NCBI GenBank assembly: GCA_052386455.1
Contig: JBQTKD010000057.1
Location: 1 to 64,000 of the forward strand
Reading direction: 5' to 3'
Length of the DNA: 64,000 nucleotides
Source of the DNA: JBQTKD01 sp052386455
GTDB lineage: Bacteria > Actinomycetota > Actinomycetes > Sporichthyales > Sporichthyaceae
Below the pieces are notes generated by a model that worked only from the letters and a program-made list of their open reading frames with translations, was not told where the DNA came from and did no database searches. Below, piece after piece: positions 44,752 through 52,846 of this stretch; positions within the stretch are counted from its first letter, which is position 1, and each line of letters opens with the position of its first letter. A program made the translations under genes and the position numbers.

Positions 44752-45867
44752 GTGGTTCTGAAGACGTTCGGCTGGTCGTTCGGGGTGACGATCGCCGGAT
44801 TGGTCGCCGGTGCTCTCTACGGCGGCGTCGAGGCCCTGCTGCTGGTGGCGATCCTCTGCGTCCTGGAGATCTCGCTGTCGTTCGACAACGCCGTGGTGAA
44901 CGCCAAGGTGATCGAGCGGATGAGCGACTTCTGGCAGAAGATGTTCCTCACCGTCGGCATCCTCATCGCGGTGTTCGGCATGCGGCTGGTGTTCCCGCTG
45001 CTGATCGTCGGCGTCACCGCGAACCTCGGGCCGTTCGAGGCGATCGACCTCGCCCTGGAGAAGGGCGACGTCGACGAGCCGGGCTCGTACGCCAACCTGC
45101 TCGACGAGGCGCACCCGATCGTCGCCGCGTTCGGCGGCATGTTCCTGATGATGCTGTTCCTCAACTTCATTTTCGACACCGAGCGCGAGATGCACTGGCT
45201 CGGACCGATCGAGCGAGTCCTCGCCAAGGTGGGCGCGCTCGAGACGGCGTCGGTCGTCGTCGCGCTCGGTGCGCTGGCCGCCGCCGCCGAATGGCTCGCG
45301 AAGGATCGCGGCGAGGTCCTGTTCGCCGGCGTCCTCGGCCTGATCACCTACCTCGCCGTCGACGGCCTCGGGCAACTGTTCGAGGGCCAGGGCATCGATG
45401 AGCACGCCGAGCACGCCGCCGCCTCCGGAAAGTCCGGACCGTCCGGCGCCGCGAAGGCCACCGGCAAGGCCGGCTTCTTCCTGTTCCTCTACCTCGAGGT
45501 GCTCGACGCGTCGTTCTCCTTCGACGGCGTCCTCGGCGCGTTCGCCGTCACGCAGGACCCGATCATCATCGCGCTGGGCCTCGGCGTCGGCGCCATGTAC
45601 ATCCGGTCGTTCACGATCTACCTGGTGCGCAAGGGAACGCTGTCGGAGTACGTCTACCTCGAGCACGGCGCCATGTGGGCCATCGGCGGTTTGGCGACGA
45701 TCCTGCTGATCACGATCAAGTGGCACGTTCCCGAACTCGTCACCGGCGGCATCGGCCTCGTCTTCATCATCTCGGCGATCGTGTCGTCCCTGATCTACAA
45801 GAAGCGCAACCCGGAGGGTCCCGAGGAGCCGGAGCACGCGCACCCCGCGATCGCCCACACGTCCTGA
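44752..45867 (+). CDS. terC: TerC/DUF475-type integral membrane protein
   Basis: This 371-residue protein has about nine membrane helices and the TerC acidic motifs in membrane segments: LEISLSFDNAVVNAKVI in the first half and LEVLDASFSFDGVLGAFAVT in the second. A polar loop at about 218-240 (EHAEHAAASGKSGPSGAAK) separates the halves. TerC proteins are thought to export Mn2+ or partner TerD at the membrane. GTG 44752 has GGGG 5 bases upstream. It is followed by a TerD-like gene after 15 bases. Confidence 0.92.
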   Translation: MVLKTFGWSFGVTIAGLVAGALYGGVEALLLVAILCVLEISLSFDNAVVNAKVIERMSDFWQKMFLTVGILIAVFGMRLVFPLLIVGVTANLGPFEAIDLALEKGDVDEPGSYANLLDEAHPIVAAFGGMFLMMLFLNFIFDTEREMHWLGPIERVLAKVGALETASVVVALGALAAAAEWLAKDRGEVLFAGVLGLITYLAVDGLGQLFEGQGIDEHAEHAAASGKSGPSGAAKATGKAGFFLFLYLEVLDASFSFDGVLGAFAVTQDPIIIALGLGVGAMYIRSFTIYLVRKGTLSEYVYLEHGAMWAIGGLATILLITIKWHVPELVTGGIGLVFIISAIVSSLIYKKRNPEGPEEPEHAHPAIAHTS

Positions 45868-45882
45868 ACACACGGAGTTCCC

Positions 45883-46689
45883 ATGTCGATCGACTACACC
45901 AAGCGTCCGGCCAAGCCCGCCGCGGAGCCCGCCTCGGCGCCGATCAACGTCAGCAAGCCGGCGCCGGCCGCGCCGCCGCCCGCGCCGCCGCCCGCGGCGC
46001 CTGCTTCGGCGACGAGCGCCCCCGTGTCGCTGGGCAAGGTCACGCTGACCAAGAGCGCTCCGTCCGTGTCGCTGACCAAGGGCGGTGCGGGCGGCATCCT
46101 GCGGGTCAACCTGAACTGGACCGCCCGGCCGGACGCTCCGGCCGGCGCGCCGGCGGAGGAGAAGAAGGGCTTCCTGAAGAAGATCCAGGCCGCCGCCGAA
46201 CAGCGCATGGCGTCCGGAGCGATCGACCTGGACCTCGCCTGCCTCTACGAGTACTCCGACGGTTCCAAGGGCGTCGTGCAGGCGCTGGGCAACGCGTTCC
46301 GGGACCAGCACACCTTCGGTCCAGACCCGATCTGCTGGCTGGACGGAGACGACCGCAGCGGCACGGTGTCCGGCGGCGAGAACCTGTACGTGAACCTGGC
46401 GCACGCCGCCGCGATCCGTCGCGTGCTGGTGTTCGCCTTCATCTACCAGGGCATTCCCAACTGGGCCGCCGCGGACGCCGTCGTCACGATGTTCCCGGCC
46501 GAGGGCGGGCAGATCGAGATGCGCCTGGACGAGGCCGACAACAAGGCGCCGCTGTGCTCGATCGCCCTGCTGACCAACGACGGCTCCGGCATCAAGGTCA
46601 ACCGCGAGATCAAGTACATCCACGGCGCCCAGTCGATGCTCGACAAGGAGTACGGCTGGGGCATGAATTGGGCTCGCGGCAGCAAGTAG
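45883..46689 (+). CDS. TerD-like protein with Pro/Ala-rich N terminus
   Basis: This 268-residue protein has a disordered Pro/Ala linker (residues 10-48), then a TerD-type domain with KVTLTKSAPSVSLTKGG and LRVNLNWTARPD. A charged insertion (EEKKGFLKKIQAAAEQRM) precedes IDLDLACLYEYSDGSKGVVQALG, WLDGDDRSGTVSGGENLYVNL and FAFIYQGIPNW. These match the longer TerD/TerF paralogues of ter operons. The cluster terD-terC-terD-like probably forms one transcript ending at the hairpin at 46770. Confidence 0.9.
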   Translation: MSIDYTKRPAKPAAEPASAPINVSKPAPAAPPPAPPPAAPASATSAPVSLGKVTLTKSAPSVSLTKGGAGGILRVNLNWTARPDAPAGAPAEEKKGFLKKIQAAAEQRMASGAIDLDLACLYEYSDGSKGVVQALGNAFRDQHTFGPDPICWLDGDDRSGTVSGGENLYVNLAHAAAIRRVLVFAFIYQGIPNWAAADAVVTMFPAEGGQIEMRLDEADNKAPLCSIALLTNDGSGIKVNREIKYIHGAQSMLDKEYGWGMNWARGSK

Positions 46690-46769
46690 GCAACGTCCAC
46701 GCAACGTGGCGCGTGCACGCACCCGGCACCCTCCCGTGAGAAGGCTTACACGGGAAGCGGCGACGAGCA

Positions 46770-46794
46770 CTCCCGCCCACTCGTTGGGCGGGAG
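46770..46794 (+). terminator. Strong hairpin after the TerD-like gene
   Basis: CTCCCGCCCA-CTCGT-TGGGCGGGAG is a perfect 10-base stem with a 5-base loop, 80 bases past the TerD-like stop and 39 bases before the CitE-like start. It probably ends the terD-terC unit and separates it from the biosynthetic unit, or acts as an attenuator. The following bases are only moderately T-rich. Confidence 0.6.
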
Positions 46795-46833
46795 AGGATT
46801 GTCGTTTCCTCCTCTTCAGGGAATGGGGCGGGT

Positions 46834-48015
46834 GTGCGGCACTACGCGGGGCTGAGTCCCGCCACGATCGAGCGGCTCTTCGAGCAGGCTCCGCGGGAAT
46901 TTTCGCGCAGCGCGGACCGAGAGGTGCTCGCTACGGCGCTGGGTGCAACCCTGTACATGCCGGCGACCCGCCCGGGTCTGGCTCAGGACCTCGTTCGCGC
47001 GGCCGGCAACGGCGTCACGAGCACGGTGCTGTGCCTCGAGGACGCGATCGCCGAGCGGGAGCTCGTTGCCGCGGCGGCGAACCTGGTCGAGAACCTGCGC
47101 AACGTCAACGGCGAGCTTGCGAGCCGCCCTTGCGGAGCCTCGGGCCTTCCATTGGTGTTCGTGCGCGTTCGGTACCCGGAGCAGATCCCGGCGATCGTCG
47201 GGGCCCTGGGCGACGAGGCAGCGGTGCTCACCGGGTTCGTGTTTCCGAAGTTCACCGACGCCACCGGGGCGGCGTTCCTCGACGCGCTCGACGACACCGC
47301 CGAGTCCTCGGGCCTGCGGCTGCTCGCGATGCCGGTGCTCGAGACGCCGGACGTCGTGCACCGCGAAACCCGCGCCGACGTTCTGCTCGGCATTGCGCGG
47401 CTGCTCGGCAAGCACCGGGACAGCGTGCTCGCAGTGCGCATCGGCGCCACCGACATGTGCGGCACGCTCGGCATCCGCCGCGGCCGCGATCTGACCATCT
47501 ACGACGTGCACCCGGTTGCCTCGGTGATCTCCGACATCGTGAACGTGTTCGGCCGCACGGACGACACCGGCTTCGTCGTCACCGGCCCGGTGTGGGAGTA
47601 CTTCGGCCACCACGACCGACTGTTCAAGCCGCAGCTGCGCTGGACGCCGTTCGCCGCGCACGACGCGCACGCCCTGCGCGGGGAACTGCTGACCAAGGAC
47701 ATCGACGGTCTGATCCGCGAGCTCGTCCTGGACCGCGCGAACGGCCTGCTCGGCAAGACCGTCATCCACCCCTCGCACGTGGCCGCGGTGCACGCGATGT
47801 CGGTGGTCACGCACGAGGAGCACTCCGACGCCCTCGACGTCCTCGCGGTCCACGCGGCCGGCGGGGGAGTCAGCGCGTCGCGGTACGCGAACAAGATGAA
47901 CGAGGCCGGCCCGCACCTCGCGTGGGCACAGCGGACCCTGGCGCGGGCCGAGGTATTCGGCGTCGCCGCCGAGGGCGTGAACTTCATCGACCTGCTGGCC
48001 GCGGGCGCACAGTGA
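46834..48015 (+). CDS. CitE/HpcH-like aldolase-lyase of the ter cluster
   Basis: This 393-residue TIM-barrel lyase has ATLYMPATRPGLAQDLV, VLCLEDAI (metal-site Glu), RVRYPEQ, FVFPKFTD and MPVLETPDVVH. C-terminal parts are IGATDMCGTLGIRRGRDLTIYD and KTVIHPSHVAAVHAM. Homologues of this subfamily sit in ter operons next to phosphoribosyltransferases, as here. The true reaction is unknown. A stretch GELASRPCGASG at about 94-105 comes from a GCGAGCTTGCGAGC repeat. The stop overlaps the next gene (GTGA). The start GTG 46834 has a GGGAATGGGG site. Confidence 0.88.
   Translation: MRHYAGLSPATIERLFEQAPREFSRSADREVLATALGATLYMPATRPGLAQDLVRAAGNGVTSTVLCLEDAIAERELVAAAANLVENLRNVNGELASRPCGASGLPLVFVRVRYPEQIPAIVGALGDEAAVLTGFVFPKFTDATGAAFLDALDDTAESSGLRLLAMPVLETPDVVHRETRADVLLGIARLLGKHRDSVLAVRIGATDMCGTLGIRRGRDLTIYDVHPVASVISDIVNVFGRTDDTGFVVTGPVWEYFGHHDRLFKPQLRWTPFAAHDAHALRGELLTKDIDGLIRELVLDRANGLLGKTVIHPSHVAAVHAMSVVTHEEHSDALDVLAVHAAGGGVSASRYANKMNEAGPHLAWAQRTLARAEVFGVAAEGVNFIDLLAAGAQ
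47111..47124 (+). repeat. GCGAGCTTGCGAGC repeat, copy 4, inside CitE-like gene
   Basis: This is the same 14 bases as in hemG, in the same reading frame (GELASR). It sits in a loop between LRNVN and the strand LPLVFVRVRYP. As in hemG, the element appears to be tolerated as an in-frame insertion. Confidence 0.7.
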
Positions 48016-50426
48016 CCGTCGGCGTCGCCGCGGGTTGGGTGCAGGGCCGACTCGGCGCGGAGGTCGTCGCGACCCGAACGCCGGACGGCGTCGCGATGTC
48101 CGACCTGGTGGAACTCGCCCTGCGCCGCAACCCGCGCCGGGCGCACCTGCTGGTGTCGAAGGTGCTGGGCAAGCACGTACCGGTCGATCCCCGTGTCGTG
48201 CACGGCAACGGCCTGGCGTTGGGCGGCCTCGTCGTCGATCTGATTGGCAGTCAGAAAGCCTTGGTGCTCGGCAACGCGGAGACCGCGACGGGGCTCGGGC
48301 ACAGCGTTGCCGACGCACTCGACGCTACCTACGTGCACTCGACGCGCCGCCCCGCGCTGGGCCTGCCGATCGTCGAGGCGTTTACCGAGGCCCACTCGCA
48401 CGCTCCCGGCCACCTGGTGCAACCCGCGGATCCGGCGCTGCTGCACGAGGCCGAGGTCGTGGTGCTCGTCGACGACGAACTGACCACAGGCGCCACCGCT
48501 CTCGAGACCGTGGCGGCGTTGGAGCGGCTCTGCGCCGGCCGGCGCTACGTGGTGGCGTGCCTGCTCGACATGCGCGGCGAGGCGGAGCGCGCGCGGTTCG
48601 CCGCGCGGGCTGCCGAACTCGGCGCGCAGGTGGAGGTCGTCGCGCTCGCCGCCGGGGAGGTCCGCCTTCCCGAGAGTCTCGGTGCGGCGGCCGCCGAGTT
48701 GATCGCCGCCGCCGATGCCACCCCCGTTGCGTCCTACTCTGCGGGGCTCACCGGACGCTACGTGTCGGACGCATCGGAGGTTTTCGAGGCGCCGTGGCCG
48801 GCGGGAGTGCCGTTGGGCGGGCGCCACGGCTTCACGCCCGAGCACCGCGCGGCGCTGGAAGAGGCGCTGCCGGGCCTCGGCGAGTGGGTCGCCGCGCAGC
48901 TGTGGCCGAGCAGTGCCGGTTCGGGCCGCGTGCTGGTGCTCGGCGTGGAAGAGCTGATGTACGCACCGACGCGGATCGCCGCGGCGCTGGCAGACCGGTG
49001 CGGCGCCGAGATCCTGGTGTCCTCGACGACCCGCTCGCCGGTGTTCGCCGTCGACGAGCCGGGCTACCCGATTCGCACCCGCCTGGCATTCCCCGCGCAC
49101 GACGGCACCGAGGGCGAGCGCTTCGCCTACAACGTCGCGCCGGGTGCAGACCAAGACCCGTTCGACGCGATCGTGCTCGTGCTCGACCCGCCCGCCAACA
49201 GCCCCGAACTCCGCGCGCCCGGTGGCCTGCTCGACCAGCTTCGCGCCGCCGCACCCCGCGTCGTGCTCTGCCACCTCCCCGAACAAACGCCGAACGTCCG
49301 ACCGGACGAGGCCTATGGCGCACCCTCGGTCGGACGTCCGGGATTGCCGGAGCCGTTGCGGGGCCCGGAATTCGGGTCGTACACGCCCGACGAGGTCGGC
49401 TGGCTGCTGAAGGACCTCTCCAACATCGAACTGGAGGCGCCGACGGACCAGCGTGAGGCCGCGGTGCAGTCGGGGCGCGCGCACTACGCGGAGTCGCTGC
49501 CGATCGAGTACCAGCCGGGGCCGGAGTACCTGGAACTGTTCGAGACGAGCCTGGCCCGCAGTGCGGAGCGGGTGGCGGAGGCCGTCGGCGTCGTCGCCGA
49601 GTCGATCCTGGAGCACCGCGGCCGCGACGTAGCCCTGGTCAGCCTCGCCCGCGCCGGCACGCCGATCGGCATCCTGCTGCGTCGCTGGCTCGCCCGGTCC
49701 GGCCCGGCGCCCGACCACTACGCGGTGAGCATCGTGCGCGGCCGGGGCATCGACCCAGTCGCGCTGCGCTGGTTGGCCGCCCACTACGACCCGGCGAAGG
49801 TGGTGTTCGTCGACGGTTGGACCGGCAAGGGCGCGATCGCGACCGAACTCGCCGCGGCGCTGGTCGCCCACGGCGACCCACGGTTCAACCCGCAGTTGGC
49901 CGTGCTCGCCGACCCCGGCGCCGCCGCGCCGCTGGTCGGTACCCGCCGAGACCTGCTCGTCCCGTCGGCCTGCCTCAACTCGACGGTCAGCGGGTTGGTG
50001 TCCCGCACCGTGCTGCGCGCCGACCTGATCGGCGAGCACGACTTCCACGGCGCCAAGTTCCACGCGCACCTGCGCGACTGCGACTCCTCGGCGCAGTTCC
50101 TGGACACCGTCGCGGCCCACTTCGACGCCGTCGCCCCGCGTGTGGGCCCGGCGCCGCTGCTGCCCGTCACCTGGGCCGGTCGCACGGTGGTCGAGGAGAT
50201 CTGCCGCGACGAGGGCGTCGAGGATTCGAACTTCGTGAAGCCGGGCGTGGGGGAGACCACCCGCGTTCTGCTGCGCCGCGTCCCGGACAAGGTCCTGTTC
50301 GCCCCCGACGCGATCGACGAGGACGTCGCGCACATCCGCCTGCTCGCGCAGGAGCGCGGCGTTCCCACCGCCGTCCGCCCCGGCCTGCCGTACCAGTGCG
50401 TCGGACTCATCCGGACTCTCCGGTGA
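48012..50426 (+). CDS. Fused phosphoribosyltransferase-TRSP-StiP-PELOTA protein
   Basis: This 804-residue protein joins two ter-cluster enzymes. Residues about 1-225 are a PRTase_2-type phosphoribosyltransferase with PRPP loop VVVLVDDELTTG (149-160). Residues about 235-440 resemble the TRSP domain (YSAGLTGRYVSDASEVFEAPWP). From about 450, GSYTPDEVGWLLKDLSN opens a StiP/PRTase_1-type domain containing ARAGTPIGILLRRWL, VSIVRGRGIDP, FVDGWTGKGAI and PSACLNSTVSGLVSRTVL. From about 715 a PELOTA-like RNA-binding tail follows. The two halves are usually separate genes. It probably makes a nucleoside-like compound (literature prediction). It overlaps both neighbours by 4 bases. Confidence 0.85.
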   Translation: MTVGVAAGWVQGRLGAEVVATRTPDGVAMSDLVELALRRNPRRAHLLVSKVLGKHVPVDPRVVHGNGLALGGLVVDLIGSQKALVLGNAETATGLGHSVADALDATYVHSTRRPALGLPIVEAFTEAHSHAPGHLVQPADPALLHEAEVVVLVDDELTTGATALETVAALERLCAGRRYVVACLLDMRGEAERARFAARAAELGAQVEVVALAAGEVRLPESLGAAAAELIAAADATPVASYSAGLTGRYVSDASEVFEAPWPAGVPLGGRHGFTPEHRAALEEALPGLGEWVAAQLWPSSAGSGRVLVLGVEELMYAPTRIAAALADRCGAEILVSSTTRSPVFAVDEPGYPIRTRLAFPAHDGTEGERFAYNVAPGADQDPFDAIVLVLDPPANSPELRAPGGLLDQLRAAAPRVVLCHLPEQTPNVRPDEAYGAPSVGRPGLPEPLRGPEFGSYTPDEVGWLLKDLSNIELEAPTDQREAAVQSGRAHYAESLPIEYQPGPEYLELFETSLARSAERVAEAVGVVAESILEHRGRDVALVSLARAGTPIGILLRRWLARSGPAPDHYAVSIVRGRGIDPVALRWLAAHYDPAKVVFVDGWTGKGAIATELAAALVAHGDPRFNPQLAVLADPGAAAPLVGTRRDLLVPSACLNSTVSGLVSRTVLRADLIGEHDFHGAKFHAHLRDCDSSAQFLDTVAAHFDAVAPRVGPAPLLPVTWAGRTVVEEICRDEGVEDSNFVKPGVGETTRVLLRRVPDKVLFAPDAIDEDVAHIRLLAQERGVPTAVRPGLPYQCVGLIRTLR

Positions 50427-51253
50427 CCCGGCCGGTCGTCGCCGTCGACTTGGACCGCACGCTGATCTACAGCGCCGCGGCCATGGGACTGGCCCCGGAC
50501 GAGGTTGCGCCCCGACTCGTCGTCGCGGAGGTCTACGAGGGACGGCCGATCTCGTTCCTGACCGCGAAGTCGCTCGGGCTGCTCGAGGAGCTGGCGGCGG
50601 TCGCGGAGTTCGTGCCGTGCACGACGCGGACGATCGCGCAGTACCAGAGGGTCCAGCTGACGCAGGCGACTCCAGCGTTCGCGATCGCGAGCAACGGCGG
50701 CCGGATTCTGCTGGACGGGCGCGAGTGCGGGGACTGGAGTTCCGCCGTCGCCGAGACTCTGGCGGCTCGGAGCGCCCCGCTCGCGGAGATCGCCGAGCAC
50801 CTCGGCAAGGTCGCCGACCCGTTGTGGACGCGGTCGAACAAGGTCGCCGAAGCGCTGTTCTGCTACCTGGTCGTCGATCGCGCCGAATTGCCGCCGGCGT
50901 TCGTGCCCGACCTGACCGACTGGGCCGCCGCCCTGGGCTGGGCCGTGTCGCTGCAGGGCCGGAAGCTCTACGTCGTCCCGGCGGGTTTGACCAAAGCCGC
51001 CGCGGCCGCAGAGATCGCGCGGCGGACGGGCGCGAGCGCCCTGTTCGCCGCCGGCGACGCGCTGCTGGACGCCCCCTTGCTCGAAGCGGCCGAGTTCGGC
51101 GTCAGGCCCGCGCACGGAGAACTCCACGACCTCGGCTGGACCCGGCCGCACGTGTCCGTCACCGGCCAGGCCGGGGTTTTCGCGGGGGAGGAGATCCTGA
51201 CCACCCTCCTTACCGCATGCCTCCCCACCCCCGAGGCGTCCGATCGACCGTGA
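50423..51253 (+). CDS. HAD-family hydrolase of the ter cluster
   Basis: This 276-residue HAD phosphatase-like protein has motif I VVAVDLDRTLIYS (nucleophile Asp and general acid Asp in DLDRT), motif II-like AIASNGG and a later LFAAGDALLDAPLLEAA segment giving the motif IV acidic pair. The Lys of motif III may lie in LTKAAAAAEIA. HAD enzymes of this type accompany the phosphoribosyltransferases in ter operons and may remove a phosphate from the product. GTG 50423 overlaps the previous stop (GTGA). Confidence 0.88.
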   Translation: MTRPVVAVDLDRTLIYSAAAMGLAPDEVAPRLVVAEVYEGRPISFLTAKSLGLLEELAAVAEFVPCTTRTIAQYQRVQLTQATPAFAIASNGGRILLDGRECGDWSSAVAETLAARSAPLAEIAEHLGKVADPLWTRSNKVAEALFCYLVVDRAELPPAFVPDLTDWAAALGWAVSLQGRKLYVVPAGLTKAAAAAEIARRTGASALFAAGDALLDAPLLEAAEFGVRPAHGELHDLGWTRPHVSVTGQAGVFAGEEILTTLLTACLPTPEASDRP

Positions 51254-51270
51254 CGCCCGCATCACTGCAC

Positions 51271-51356
51271 TTCGGACGCCCCGAGCACCGCGACGGTGGC
51301 TGCGCGGGGCGTCCGAACGAAGGTGACGCCGGTACCACGGTGGTTCGGACGCCCAG
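51271..51356. promoter_or_regulatory. Three-site TTCGGACGCC regulatory region
   Basis: TTCGGACGCCCCG (51271-51283) and its perfect reverse complement CGGGGCGTCCGAA (51305-51317) form a 13-base inverted repeat with a 21-base spacer. A third site, TTCGGACGCCCAG (51344-51356), differs at one base. It ends 17 bases before the coiled-coil gene start. TAGCGT at 51362-51367 may be a -10. TTCGGACGCC also occurs at 44622-44631 in the terD-terC gap. Operator function is inference; a hairpin is also possible. Confidence 0.55.
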
Positions 51357-51373
51357 GCTTGTAGCGTGGCAGC

Positions 51374-52846
51374 GTGCCGGGTAAGCCCTTCGACAACGTG
51401 TCGCGCAAGCTGCGCGGGCACGAGGCGAAGGAGCAGGCCGCCCGGGCCGCGCAGGACGCCGCAGCGGACGCCTTCTACCGAATGGACCGGGCCAGTCGAG
51501 ACCTCGCGCTGCAGGTCGAGTCGTTCGTCGCCTCGGGGGAGGACGCGGGCGTCGCGCGCCGGCTGAGCGCCGAGTACGAGCCGATCAGGGCCGAGGCCGA
51601 GTTTCGCTCGGAGCGGTACCTAGCCACGCTGGACGCCCATCCCGTGCTGGACACGACCCCGCTGGACAAGCTCTACACGGCGACCAACGCCTACCGGCAG
51701 GCCACCGGCGACCTGCTCGAGTGGGCCGCGAAGCTCGAGGCGTTCCTCGACGCGAACATCTCGACCTTTGCCCGCACCACCGCCGCGCTCGACCGGCTCG
51801 GCACGCATCGCCAACGGGCCAACGCCCGGCTCGAAGAGGCACGTGCCACCGTCGCCGCCCTGGCCGAGGCGGGTGCGCCGGTCGGCGAGGCGGGCGCTGC
51901 TCTCGATCGCGCCGAGGCGGCCGCCGCCGAACTTGCGGCGGCCGTCGGGAAGAAGTCGGTGCCCGAGCTCATCGCCCTGGCGGACGGGGCCGCCGTGGCA
52001 GCCGAGGCGGTGCGGTCTGCCGTGGCCCGGGCCGAAGCCGCGGCCCGTGACGCGCAGGCCCGCAGGGAACGGGAAGCGCGCGAGGCTGCGGAGCGTGCCG
52101 AGGCCAAGGCGCGCGAGGAACAGGCCTTCGCCGAAGCCGCGGCCCGCGACGCGCAGGCCCGCAGGGACCGCGAAGCGCGGGAAGCACGCGAGCGTGCCGA
52201 GGCCGAGGCTCGGGAAGCGGCCGCACGCGCCAAGGACGAGGCCCGCAAGGCCGCCGAGCTCGCAGCGTTGGCCGAGGCCGCCCCGAGGCGCATGGCCTCT
52301 CTGCGCACTCGCCGCGACGCGATCGCGTTCCGTGCCGAAAAGATCGAGGAGACCCTGCGCGGGTTGCGCCGCGACTGGTCGGAGGGCAACTGGGCGGACC
52401 TCGCCGACGTCGGAGCGCGGGTGGGCGAACACCTCGTGATCGTCGAGTCCGACCTTGCGGCCGCAGCCTCCGCCGGCGGCGCCGGAGACTGGCGGCGGGC
52501 CGACGCAACGCTCCGCGATGCGGCCGACCGCCTGACCGCGGCCGCCACGCTGCTCGACATTCTGACTGCCCGTCAGGAACTGCTCGTCGCCGCGCGAGAC
52601 GCCTCCGCCGACCTCGTTGGGCAGGTCCGCTTCCGCCTGCGCGATGCGCAGCGCCTTGTCATGGCCGGCCGAGCCGAACCGCCGCAGCCGTGGGCCGGGG
52701 AACTCGACGCGCTCGTCGCCCGCCTCGACGCCGCGGGGGGCGCGCTCGAAGGGGTGCACCCCGACTACTGGGCCTATCGCGCCGAACTGGCGTCGATCAC
52801 CGACGCCGTGGCCGACCTGGTGCGCCGGTTCAACGCGGCCGGCTAG
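51374..52846 (+). CDS. Long coiled-coil protein of the ter cluster
   Basis: This 490-residue alanine/glutamate/arginine-rich protein has no signal peptide or membrane helix. Residues about 175-310 form a continuous coiled coil containing a 33-residue tandem repeat (AEAAARDAQARR units at 220 and 253). Flanking helical domains contain LDKLYTATNAYRQATGDLLEWAAKLEAFLD and LRGLRRDWSEGNWADLADVG. Spectrin-like or TelA-like helical bundles are possible, but I recognise no family. Position and orientation tie it to the ter cluster, after its own regulatory region. The GTG start at 51374 may be leaderless. Confidence 0.75.
   Translation: MPGKPFDNVSRKLRGHEAKEQAARAAQDAAADAFYRMDRASRDLALQVESFVASGEDAGVARRLSAEYEPIRAEAEFRSERYLATLDAHPVLDTTPLDKLYTATNAYRQATGDLLEWAAKLEAFLDANISTFARTTAALDRLGTHRQRANARLEEARATVAALAEAGAPVGEAGAALDRAEAAAAELAAAVGKKSVPELIALADGAAVAAEAVRSAVARAEAAARDAQARREREAREAAERAEAKAREEQAFAEAAARDAQARRDREAREARERAEAEAREAAARAKDEARKAAELAALAEAAPRRMASLRTRRDAIAFRAEKIEETLRGLRRDWSEGNWADLADVGARVGEHLVIVESDLAAAASAGGAGDWRRADATLRDAADRLTAAATLLDILTARQELLVAARDASADLVGQVRFRLRDAQRLVMAGRAEPPQPWAGELDALVARLDAAGGALEGVHPDYWAYRAELASITDAVADLVRRFNAAG
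52031..52228 (+). repeat. 99-base tandem repeat in the coiled-coil gene
   Basis: Two adjacent 99-base units (52031-52129 and 52130-52228) are highly alike, both starting GCCGAAGCCGCGGCCCG. They encode two 33-residue coiled-coil units. The near identity at DNA level points to a fairly recent in-frame duplication. Confidence 0.8.

Noticed and set aside
47031..48011. N-terminal extension of the 804-residue fusion back to 47031
   Set aside because: The extension overlaps the CitE-like gene in another frame and is Arg-rich. The GTGA overlap at 48012 is the natural start.
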